NCBI GenBank assembly: GCA_037903475.1
Contig: JBAJFG010000150.1
Location: 1,224,647 to 1,288,646, forward strand
Length of the DNA: 64,000 nt
Origin: Ancylostoma caninum
Lineage: Eukaryota; Nematoda; Chromadorea; Rhabditida; Ancylostomatidae
Direction: 5' to 3'
The notes beneath the pieces were generated by a model. That model did no database searches. It worked only from the letters and a program-made list of their open reading frames with translations, and was not told the DNA's origin. Shown here piece after piece: positions 54,573 to 64,000 of this stretch. Within the stretch, counting starts at the first letter, position 1; the number at the start of each line of letters is the position of its first letter. The position numbers and the translations under genes were made by a program.

Positions 54573-54795
54573 CACAAAAGTGGAAGCCGGCACTTCCGTA
54601 ACAAAATCCATCACAATCAGATGTGGTGCTGGTAAGTGCAGATTTTCAAACATTTTCAAAACTCGCTGGAAACTCACGTGATCGAAACTGTTCGGCGTTT
54701 CGAACATGTGAATTTCGCGCCACCAGGTGCTGACCGGGAACAACGCGAAGGACAAGCGACGGCGAGCGTATTCCGGACGGAATGCGGGAGGCAGT
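54573..54795 (-). CDS. Candidate exon, unknown function
   Basis: The minus-strand frame reads RPEYARRRLSFALFPVSTWW and MFETPNSFDHVSFQRVLKMF, with codon use that looks coding, up to a possible donor GTGAGA at about 54573. A TGA lies just upstream in the same phase and no convincing acceptor was found, so the 5' limit is unclear. No family recognised. Confidence 0.25.
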
Positions 54796-55255
54796 CAAGG
54801 GCGCTGACTCAACACCCATTGATCAGACGGCCTCTCCCGCACGTGCAAGCGTTTGAATTTCGAGACGCAACCTATTTCGAAAGATCCGCCAGTCACGGGA
54901 GGAACCATTCCTGATTCAAACCGTTTGAATACTTGGTTATTCTCAGAAGACATGAGAGGGAAACTCATGTTTTTCCTTGTAATTGAGTTTTTAATTGGGT
55001 GCGATTTAGGGATCTTTCGGTGTAATATGGCTCTTCTCTTCATCTCTGATTCTCTATCCTATCTGATGAATCTGCAGCGGAAACGTAACTCGAACACCGT
55101 AACAGGTCGAGTACAAAGCCCAAGGCCATCTCTCCGCAATCGGTAGCGCCCCTTAATCGCTGGTGAAGCTTTCCTCCTTTTAGCATGGGGTAAGGTAGCT
55201 GGCAGCAATTGAGGGGAAGGTGGGAACAAGTAGGGGTAGTAGAGTGTTGCATTCG

Positions 55256-55412
55256 AATTTTTTTCCGAATATTCGAATATTCGAATAATCGAATATTTCG
55301 ATATGGCCGAATATTCGAGTATTCGAATAAACGAATATTTCGACGTCTCCGAATATTCGAATAATTCGAATATTCGATCATGAGCTTCGAATATTCGAAT
55401 ATTTCGAATATT
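55256..55412. repeat. TTCGAATA-type satellite, array 1
   Basis: Dense, partly palindromic repeats of ATTCGAATA with spacers such as AAACGAATATTTCGA. The same motif forms array 2 at 57188-57478. Confidence 0.9.
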
Positions 55413-55612
55413 TGGGAAATTGCTCTACATTTATTTCGGCTGAGTATGCAAAGGGAAGTTCTCTGAATAGAACAATCACTCATTAGGTTGCCGCGAAAGT
55501 TACTTAGTCACTTTACCACTATTTACTAGTACTTACTTTTGTGTGCTGCTAATCTTTTCGAAATTGATTTGGAATTTTCTGTCCAAAACTTATATAAGGG
55601 TTAGTCAATGCT

Positions 55613-55933
55613 CTACCTATATCCAGTTTCTCCTATCATTCCGTTGCGATTATGACTGAAAATATTGTCACTGACTACAAGCATGTTTAGCTGTTCCTGG
55701 TTTGGTAACTCAGAAAACGTAGCAACTCGAGGGATGCCACAAAAGGGAGCGCATCCTGGAACTAATAGAATAGAATCCGCGTAGTGGTATCCTTGACCTG
55801 GCAGAGGACCTCCAACGTCATCACGATACAGTATTTTTTTACCTGCTCCTCCACGGGGAGGCAAGGAAATACGACGTGTGGATACCTCATGATCTGAGTG
55901 ACCGCCAGTTTCAAGCGCGTAGAGTGCGTGCAT
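55613..55933 (-). CDS. Candidate small gene or exon, 106 codons, unknown function
   Basis: A single open minus-strand frame from ATG (MHALYALETGGHSDHEVSTR) to a TAG. It has mixed composition, GAGKKILYRDDVGGPLPGQG and a GYHYAD segment, and looks more protein-like than nearby frames. No domain is recognised. It could be an exon of a larger gene; no partner exon was identified. Confidence 0.35.
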   Translation of the reverse strand: MHALYALETGGHSDHEVSTRRISLPPRGGAGKKILYRDDVGGPLPGQGYHYADSILLVPGCAPFCGIPRVATFSELPNQEQLNMLVVSDNIFSHNRNGMIGETGYR

Positions 55934-57187
55934 AAACTTTTTGAGTTTTCAATAGAGCTTTGCTCAGATAGCCATCTTGGTTACCGGTGGTTCTTTATGT
56001 AATTCACGTAAGGAAATGTGGTTGACTCGTAAGCCGATAACTGCCAAAACTACTGCAAAGACGAGAATTACCTCTTCAGAATGTAATGCTTAGTATTTGA
56101 TGGAATTACAAAAGAACCATTTGTTAGAAGCTGCTGCCAACAAAACTTACTGTTTGCGCAGAATAATGATTTCGCTTACATTGTGTAGATGTTTGTTATA
56201 TTGAAGAAAAAGAATTAACCCGAAAAGATGTCCAAAAATGGCTGAAACTTTCGCGACGTCTAATAAAATAGACAACACTGAATAGAATTAAGAACCGGTG
56301 TTTCGAACCTAATTTCAAGTGAGCCCAGTTCTCAGCTGACGGGTTCAGTATTGGAGCTACTAGCATTGCATGAACTAACCCAATCCCAAGATCACTGAAG
56401 CCTCAAGATATGTACATAGTGTTGCACTCGTTTCTGTAATGAGTCTGCGTAAGTTTTTTTTTTGCTACAGCAACATACGTAGAATGTTACAGCCATATGA
56501 TAAGTCAGCATGAGTTTCTTTCTAGGTACTGAAAACAAATAGGAGCATTTTTAGGAGTTTTTGACTCAGCAAACTAGTACGTCAAACTTGTACGTACTTG
56601 CTAATCGCATTGCTGGGTTTCCATCCAACATCTCGAGATCGTTTCTCAGAACGGGTGCTTTGTATTGTATAGATATGAAGTTAATTTCCCAAATTTTGTG
56701 CACAGAAGTTGCAGTGGCATGCTGGTGGTAAGGTTGCGAGATGGAGTTGGAGAAAGTAGGATTACTCGAAATGGAGGCGTAGAGCCTCCATGGCAGACTA
56801 GTATCATAAAGATTGAAAATTCCGGTAAGCTCTTTTCTTAAGTTTTTCACCAAATTGAAGGCTCAAGACTTGCCACAAAATTGTAGCGATACGTCAGCAG
56901 GTATTCTCAGACAATGTGCGGGTGAACCGCGGTACAAATATTTGGCGTAGGCAACTCTACAGTCAACCAAGTAATTGAACGCGGTCATTAAATTATCTAT
57001 GTGCGGTGAGCCTGCAGAAAGTCGCTGTCAGCCCGCTGAAATGATAATGTGGCGTGCTGACAACGGCAGCAATGCATACTGGCGATTTGTGGGTGAAATT
57101 TTAGCAATCTCAAATTTAGCGACGGTAGGTGCTTGCTGATGGGACTCGAGAATGATTATGAGAGCGAAGGTGCTGTTGAAAATGACT
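55934..57187. other. Unassigned sequence
   Basis: A 95-codon minus-strand frame at 56853-56566 has no recognisable motif. Nothing else supported. Confidence 0.35.
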
Positions 57188-57478
57188 GCTCGATTATTCG
57201 AATGATCTAATATTCGAATGTACCCACCCCGAATATGCGAATATTCGAATAATCGAATAATTAAGAGTGATCGAATATTCGAATATTCGAATATTCGAAT
57301 AAACGAATATTTTGAAAGCGTCGAATATTCGAATATTCGAATAAACGAATATTTTGAAAGAGCCGAATATTCGAATATTCGAATAGTGTGAATATTCTGG
57401 TTTTTCGAATATTCGAATGTTTCGAATAAACGAATATTCGAATATTCGAATAATTATTCGAATATTATTCGATTCGAT
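57188..57478. repeat. TTCGAATA-type satellite, array 2
   Basis: Same motif as at 55256, with a longer semi-regular period (AATATTCGAATAAACGAATA and TTTTGAAAG recurring at about 50 bp). Ends abruptly at ATTCGATTCGATCAACACTC. Confidence 0.9.
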
Positions 57479-57930
57479 CAACACTCTAAGGGGTAGGTGT
57501 CCGTGGCTTAGGTATTCACAGGAACTTGTTATCCTTTCTATCTAACTTCTTAACTAGTATTAGCACTCCTCGTACTACGCTGTTCGGGGTGCGTTCCTGC
57601 CGGTCGGTATAGTGATGAATGCTAAAGAGAAAACGGCGTTGTCGAAGAAGCTTCCACGGAAGCCGGTGTGCCGGTATAGACGGCACCTTCTTCAGAAGTA
57701 ATCTTTAGTAGCTGATGCCTACTGTATAGTCCAGATGATGGTCATTACTCATGACCTCACTGATATGTTTATTTGCGAAAAGGAAGCCAACTATTCTCCC
57801 AAAACTACAGGCGTCACCAAACCGCCTCAATAAGTCACTACAGCCTGCCGATGTCTAAGAGAACTTAAAAGAATTCACAATCTCCTACTTTTCTCATTCT
57901 CTTTTCCTTCTGATCTCTTCCTTTCGACTA
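57479..57930. other. Unassigned sequence
   Basis: Between the satellite and the long-TIR element; no gene seen. Confidence 0.4.
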
Positions 57931-58291
57931 GTCTCCCTACGGGACGCTAGAAAGTGGGATGAGGCAGCCGCTTGAAGTATGTGCTCAACCATGAAGCTTT
58001 TGAAGTTCTCAGAAAACTGAGAAGAAGCAAAACGATTCATGTTTGCGCTGAAATACGAAATCCGTCTTATGAGCTCTGTATACTCTACCAATCTGTCTGC
58101 TCGGCTACATGTACCCGTCATATGACGTTTCCATAGTTGGACACAGACGCACCCTTCTCAATAGGGTATATATCAATAACTCGCATCCTGGCGTTCGCCC
58201 CATCATTTGGTGTCGACATGCTCGTGCTCTAACGGTGCACGCGCATCCCCGCATCTGGGCGTTTTCCACAATAATAGCAATAATGATCTTA

Positions 58292-58292
<1 letters not shown>

Positions 58293-58343
<51 letters not shown>
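58293..58343. repeat. (TA)n microsatellite
   Basis: About 25 uninterrupted TA dinucleotides. Confidence 0.95.
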
Positions 58344-58345
<2 letters not shown>

Positions 58346-59029
58346 TCCTATATAAAGACTGGTAAGGGTCCAGATTTTTCTGGCGTCAGACCATGAGAGT
58401 CTTGTGAAATCTTTTGTGCAGTGCAGTGCATAGACAATGGTGGAGGGAGAGATGCGCAGACGTCATACGAAAAACCGATTTATGGAGCGAGATGAGACTA
58501 GATCTTCGCGGGACCCGCAATTTCGAAATCCTTGCACAGTGACTGTCCTACGCTGGCGGTCTCACAGCCAACCGATGAGACAGAGCTAGCAAGGCTTTAA
58601 GGCAGCACATTATACGGAGCAGGATAGCCACTGCTCTTCACTCAAAACCAACTGTTGCACCGCAGATCAGTATGAGCGAGATCCGTGTGCGGCCTGGGAG
58701 CTCTCTAGGCTCAGTGCAGCGGTGGTATACGCCGCACTTCCCACATGCCGCACGTTCTCGTCCTAGCATCCGTCCGAAAACTCTGAGCGATTCTGCGGCC
58801 ACGGAAGAAATTCCAGTTGTACACTCACATGCATAGAAAAAGTGCGTCATTACAGACCACTGTGACACTTCCTTTGATCAAGTATGTAATTATTCAAATT
58901 TTCTGGATAACTCCTAACTTCCTCCCATTGCTCTCGTGATTTACAAAGGGTAAGGACGCACGGACGATAGGTGTACCAGGGGCGAATAGTGACAGATACC
59001 GTTATGTCGATGAAGTAGGGGTTGTACTG

Positions 59030-60290
59030 TGACTCAGCGATGCGGAAAAGCCAGGATACGGGTTCGCAGATGGAGGAGGGGTCTGACATGGCCCAGGTGG
59101 GAGAAATGCCAGAATAGGGTTTCACCGATGGGCGATGGGTCTGTGGTGGCCAAAAAGTGAGTGAATGACAGGAAACGGTCATGCCGGTGGAACAGGGGTC
59201 CGCTGTGGCCCAGGTGTGAGGAACACCAGCATTCTGGTGAACTGAAGGGAGGATGGGTCTGCTGTGGCCTGAAAATTGAGGGAATGCCAGCATTCGGGTC
59301 TAACGAAGGGGGCCTTCTGGGGCCTGAAAGTTAAGGGAACTCCAGGATGCGGGTACGGAAATGGAGGAGGGGGTGCGTTGTGGTCTGAAAATGTGGGGAA
59401 CGCCAAGATACGGGTTCGTTGGCATAGCAGAGGTCCGCTGTGCCCCTGGTGCGAGGAACGCCAGAATATGGGTCTGTTGTAACCAAAACTGTTAGAATGA
59501 CAGGATACGGTTATGCAGATGGAAAGGTGGCTCAGTTGTTAAAAACGCCAGCATCGGGTCCATCGAAGAGAGGATAAGTCTGCTGTGGCCTGAAAGCTAA
59601 GCGAACTCCGGAATACGGATTCCTGAGTGGTGGAGGGGATGTGTTGTGGTCCAGAAATGTGGGGAACGTCAAAATACGGGTTCGCTGGTGTAAGAGAGGT
59701 CCGCTGTGCCCCTGGTGCGACGAACGCCAGAATATGGGTTGTGGCCAAAACTTTGGGAATGCCAGGATGCGGTTATGATGATGGAGTGGGGGTCCGCTGT
59801 GGCCCGGGTGAGGAACGCCAGGATATGGGGTACAATGAAGCGGGATGGGTCTGTTGTGCCCTAAAAGTGTGGGAATCCCAGTATGCGGTTATACCGATGG
59901 AGGAGAGGTCCGCTTTCACCCAATTGTGAAGAAAGAGAAGATACTGCTGACGGATGGAGGAGGGGTCTGTTGGCCCAGGTGTGAGGAATAAAAGAATTCG
60001 AGTTCACCGATGGAAGATGGGTCTGCTTTGCCCTAAAGTGTGGGAATCCCAGAGTCATGCCGATGGAATAGGGGTCCGCTGTGGCCCAGGTGTGAGGAAC
60101 ACCAGCATTCTGGTCCACCGGGTCTAAAAATGTAGGGAACGTCAAGGTAGGGGTTCACGGGTATGAGAGAGGTCCGCTGTGGTCCAGGTGCTACGAACGC
60201 CAGAATGTGGGTCTGATGTCTGCTTAATGTGTGGGAATGCCAGGATGCGGTTATGCCGATGGAGGAGAGGTCCGTTTTGACCCAGGTGTG
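59030..60290. repeat. Decayed ~60-bp minisatellite
   Basis: About 20 eroded units built on GCCAGGATACGGGTTC, GATGGAGGAGGGGTCCGCTG and TGGCCCAGGTGTGAGGAAC. The unit is the same as at 31470-32745 but far more divergent. Confidence 0.85.
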
Positions 60291-60783
60291 AATAACTGTG
60301 TGAATAGCTGAAATTGCAGGAAACGCGCCTTAAAGGAAGATGTTCGTCCAACAACAATCTCAACTTGAATTACTTCGAGTTCTTAATTACACTGTGTCGG
60401 TTACAGCAAATAGTCGACAGTTACTAGATTCATATAAATGATAAGCACGCGCAGAGTTGAGGATGACTAGCCATGGTAGGCGACATTTAAGAAGTGCGGT
60501 GCCAACAAAAGAGGGATGTATCATTGCATCGGAAAGTGAATTTACATGGTGATGTGTGATAAAGAGTGCTAGAGCAAGGCGCATACAAGAAGTCCGGAGT
60601 TGGCTAAGCGGCCAGACTGGCAGAATACACGCAACTCATAGGGAGAATTTCGTACTCAAACTCAATTAATTAGTATTTTCGCTCCTATATCAATTTCCTA
60701 AGGATTTCATAGGCGCGAGACTTTTGCACCTACCTCAAGTGGCTGCCCCACCCCACTTTCTAGCGACCCGTAGGGGCGCTAGT

Positions 60784-61489
60784 AATAATAATAAATAAAA
60801 TAAAAAACTAATAATAATAATACTTACCCATGCAAAAAGCAAGAGATCTTTAACGTTTGTCAAAGACTTCTCTGTCTGTGTGACTTCTCATATAGCCGCC
60901 CTAGATAGTGTACATACGAAAACTTTTCATCAATGATTATTATCAAGACACACGAGCTTGAGGATCGTTTTTGTTTCGTTACTATCTCTGCACCTCTGTT
61001 ACTATGCTTAGCCTTAAGGAGAAGGCACATTTTGAGGGCACCAATATCGTTCTGTCACCACCATCCAGCGCCAAAGCTATGGCTAGTTATGAAAATCACG
61101 AATCTGCTTTAAGTGGGCAATTCTCGGCTATTCTGGTGGCTAATAGCAGCCCCATTGGCAGCGAAAGCTGAAAGAACGATGTTCGATGGAGAGAAATGGA
61201 CAAGTTTAAAGCAGTGACAGGCGAGGATGAGCGCGATGACAGCTCTGCGGCTGAAGAATGTGTAATTCGAGAGCGCCACCAAGTGTGCGAAATTAGGAGA
61301 AAAACAGAACGGCACAATCTATTTTCGTATAATGCACGGATTACACCAGCGAGATGTACGAATTAAAGAGGGAATAGGTTCTGTACGAGAGGTTGATGGC
61401 GATTGAAGGGGTAGACTCCCACAAATCTCCAGGAACAATGGTAATCCGAAAAAAGAAGGCGAGCACTAATCACTCAGCGCCCTGCTCTC
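60784..61489. other. AAT-rich run and unassigned sequence
   Basis: An (AATA)n/(AAT)n run at about 60784-60825 adjoins the element end. A short frame on each strand near 61000-61300 has no motif. Confidence 0.4.
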
Positions 61490-61960
61490 GAATTCATAGG
61501 ATCTCGTCGAGACGACGACGCTTGAAGGGCAGGCGCGGCGCGGAATATCAGGACGAGGCCCGCAGCACCTCGCTAGCCGGTAATTATCCCGCTTCTAGCA
61601 CACGCTATGAGTTCACACCAAGGGCGGAGGCGGCCAGCCGGGCCGGCGGCAGCTGAAGCTGGAGGCCCGCGGCTGCGTCCCGTTGTGGAAGGCGGAATTC
61701 ATGCGTCAGCACCGCGCATTGCTTTGGCATGCAACTTAATCGATTCGCGATGCACTGGCCTCAGTGGCTCGCACACTCTCGCGCAGTTGCTGGTGTGTAG
61801 TTCCCGGATTGGGGCGAAGTGCTGGTGGATCTGCTGCGGCCCGTCCGACGGATGTCGACTGCAGCCGGCTTCCCCAAAATACCCGCTGTGCAGCCATGAT
61901 GAGCCATGGCTGGCTACCAAAACAACCTTTTTCTCAGCAGACCCTGCTCTCACCTGCAAT
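61490..61960. other. GC-rich block, possible exon or promoter
   Basis: Locally GC-rich and CpG-rich compared with its flanks. One plus-strand phase near 61620-61735 reads RRQLKLEARGCVPLWKAEFM before a stop and might be an exon. No family or splice partner found. Confidence 0.3.
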
Positions 61961-63600
61961 TCACGCCAGTTGGAAAAACCTGTGAATACTTTTTTATTCA
62001 TTTATCTATTCACTTACTTAATTCGCCTCAGAATGTGCAGTAAATAGCGAAAATGTAACGAAGGATCTTCACTGCGATTTCCTGTTGGAGTAGAGTACGT
62101 TTTTCGTTCTAGGGCTGGGGCCAAGAAAAACAGAATAAATGTAGAATTTCGATCGATGCACATATTTTGAGAACATCTATCGAACTTGTTGGGTCTGTCC
62201 GTTTCGCTCAACTTCACTCAGGAATAATCATGTTTTCACCTCTCAGGAAGAGGTCGAGTTTCGCGAATTTTGGGTAAAACCATTGAAACGCTGTGATCAC
62301 CAAATCTCTGCCGTTCCACGTTATTCCAATTAGTTTGTTACAATCAAGGCAATTTTTTTAAGAACCTTTAGCAGTTACTTTACTATGTAGTTATGGTTTA
62401 ATCATTTTTCTTTCTGGGAGCGAACTCTACTATCGGTCGCAACATGAACGTAAAAAATATTCAAGTAAATAGGTGTCATCACCTGAATGTTGGTGGGTAC
62501 TGTCAGCAGTACGTAGCTAGTGGTGGTAGATTAACAGACAGTAAAGGGCTGGTCGCTGGGATGGTGTTACACCACTGAAGCTCAGGTGCCCTCTGAATTC
62601 ACCAGAGCAGAGGAAAGCAGTGGACAATTATCTTAATAGAGGAACACAAGTGGTTCTTAGAACTTGTTGTTGATTGAATCCGCGAAAAATGGAAAACCGC
62701 GGAAAATTGCATATGTTCTATATTCGAACGATTTTCAGTTACTCTCCTTGGAAAATTCCTTCCCAAGAAAAATACTTGAAAATCGTTTGAACTCTGCTCC
62801 ACTTTCGTAACCTGGGAAGTATCCAGCAGAAAAACTTTGGAGTACGCAGAAGAGTGGTTGAGTTTTGCCCGAACCAACAGTTGTCCTGTGAGCTCGCAAT
62901 TCTCCGTTGATGTTCTAGCATCTTCCTCCATGTTTTCGTTTTTTCTTTGTATTTGTTGAGAAGTTTCATAAAAAAACACGGGAATTCCGTACGATTATGT
63001 ATTACCTCTTCTTGACCTTTACAACATGAGAGGCTTTCGGCTCTACAATGAAGAGTGAACGAGGAGGGGTTTCAAATATGTTTGCGTCATATGATACATA
63101 ATTAGCAGTGGCATGGAATAGTTCATAACCCTTGCAGAACTTTAATACACGATAAAATTGGAATAAAAGGATATCGACTCTTCTGAATGTCAACAAAGCC
63201 GAACAGGCTTAAGAGCACAATATGTGAACGCGAAGACGAACCAACAGAGAACTTGCGGAGGAAGGTCTGCGGCTTTTTTGTACAAGCGGAGAGGGTCTCC
63301 ATGATAAAGTAACGCAAGGCAGCGAGCAACTGGGATTTTAACTGGAAGCCTTGGAAGGACGTCCCAGCATTGTCCATGTTTGCGCTTGATGTGATGCCCT
63401 TAGACAAAGCATCTCGAATGTCCTCGATTCTGCTCGGCCACGAATAGCCTCCTACCTACATGCCATTTGGGCTGAGCGGACACCTTAAAAGCCACAAGCT
63501 CAGAATCCAAAACCTGGAAGTCACATGAATGCCGCATATTAGGAGTATTTCAAAAAAAACATTTCTAGGTGTTTCTGTAAACATTCAAGCACCGTAGAAA
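61961..63600. other. Unassigned; minus-strand frames
   Basis: Minus-strand frames at 62979-62599 (126 codons) and 63407-63123 (94 codons) have no recognisable domain. I cannot support a gene. Confidence 0.3.
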
Positions 63601-63861
63601 ATGCCACTTCGAAATGGACAGGATGAAGCTGATTTCTATGACGAAGATGGAAAAGAAGCACGCAGGGAATGCGGCAGACGAGCCCGAGGATTCGTCTTCG
63701 ATAGAGGCGTCGTCGTGTCTGTGAAGAAGCCTATCGAATTACACGGATATAATGCTCACAGTCCATATTTAATTATCCGCATATGCTGTGGACCCTTGGC
63801 TCTTTCGGAAAGGATATTATCCGATGAAATGATGAGAAGTAGACGCATGCGCCTGGCTTAA
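63601..63861 (+). CDS. Candidate small frame, 86 codons, unknown
   Basis: ATG in an AAAATG context opens a frame rich in D/E and R (GQDEADFYDEDGKEARRECG) that ends at TAA 63859-63861. No signal peptide, no known motif. It may be a first exon or chance. Confidence 0.25.
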   Translation: MPLRNGQDEADFYDEDGKEARRECGRRARGFVFDRGVVVSVKKPIELHGYNAHSPYLIIRICCGPLALSERILSDEMMRSRRMRLA

Positions 63862-64000
63862 TGAAGTCAAGAAAAAGATAATGCCAACCGCTGTTTGGCC
63901 TGCCACACGGCTCAACATCCATCGGCGAGGAGTTGAACAACCCTTGCGCGCACACTATTGCAGTGCTGTTCACCTCTGATGAAGGATTTCATAGGTTTCA

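Larger units (their letters stand above)
57931..60783. mobile_element. Long-TIR element with internal minisatellite
   Basis: ACTAGTCTCCCTACGGGACG at the left and, inverted, CGACCCGTAGGGGCGCTAGT at the right are termini of inverted repeats. They extend about 55 bp (GCTAGAAAGTGGG-TG-GGCAGCC-CTTGA). The right end is also found at 32960-33048, so this is a dispersed family. The interior has a (TA)n run, a non-repetitive part (58380-58900) and a decayed minisatellite. No transposase was recognised, so it is probably non-autonomous; the superfamily is undetermined. Confidence 0.65.

Overview
This window reads as nuclear DNA of a nematode, most probably a strongylid (hookworm-like) species. Short 55-101 bp introns end in TTTCAG-type acceptors. 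Nematode-type telomeric hexamers (TTAGGC) occur inside one element. The recognisable mobile elements (an RTE-type retroelement, Penelope-like elements, a jockey/CR1-like element, mariner, a Helitron end) fit that group. The species is an inference. Most of the window is nested and decayed mobile DNA. I recognise only one host gene with confidence.

Left part (1-14.3 kb): three Penelope-like elements (PLEs) lie together. PLE-A (intact RT + C-terminal GIY-YIG frame) is inserted in an inverted PLE-C with an 11-bp target duplication, and PLE-C abuts PLE-B head to head. A and B each carry a minimal hammerhead-ribozyme core downstream of the frame. Tandem repeats follow, then a possible small spliced gene (9.5-10.1 kb) and two broken RTE-type copies (10.3-14.26 kb).

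Centre (14.3-35.7 kb): a jockey/CR1-like element is cut into three pieces (14300-15448, 27479-27548, 35131-35740). The first gap holds a 12,030-bp Ty3/gypsy-type LTR element (15449-27478). By eye its 227-bp LTRs are identical. It has a primer-binding site, a gag region, an envelope-like region placed between gag and protease, then PR-RT-RNaseH-IN. A well-formed four-exon gene on the opposite strand (16873-17921, 271 aa) sits in its leader. The second gap holds a minus-strand PLE with the GIY-YIG domain at the N-terminus (27549-35130), flanked by a 7-bp target duplication. Two blocks carrying minisatellites interrupt that PLE.

Right part (35.7-64 kb): a PLE remnant, a 117-bp tandem array and a Helitron 3' end precede a multi-exon minus-strand gene (49149-38904) for a Myt1/Wee1-type kinase (wee-1.3/PKMYT1-like). 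Its introns hold MITEs and a dead mariner. Beyond it lie MITEs, one containing interstitial telomeric repeats, two AT-rich TTCGAATA arrays, and a long-TIR element (57931-60783) with a decayed minisatellite related to those at 29-33 kb. A few unassigned small frames close the window. Most of 49-64 kb shows no gene that I can support firmly.
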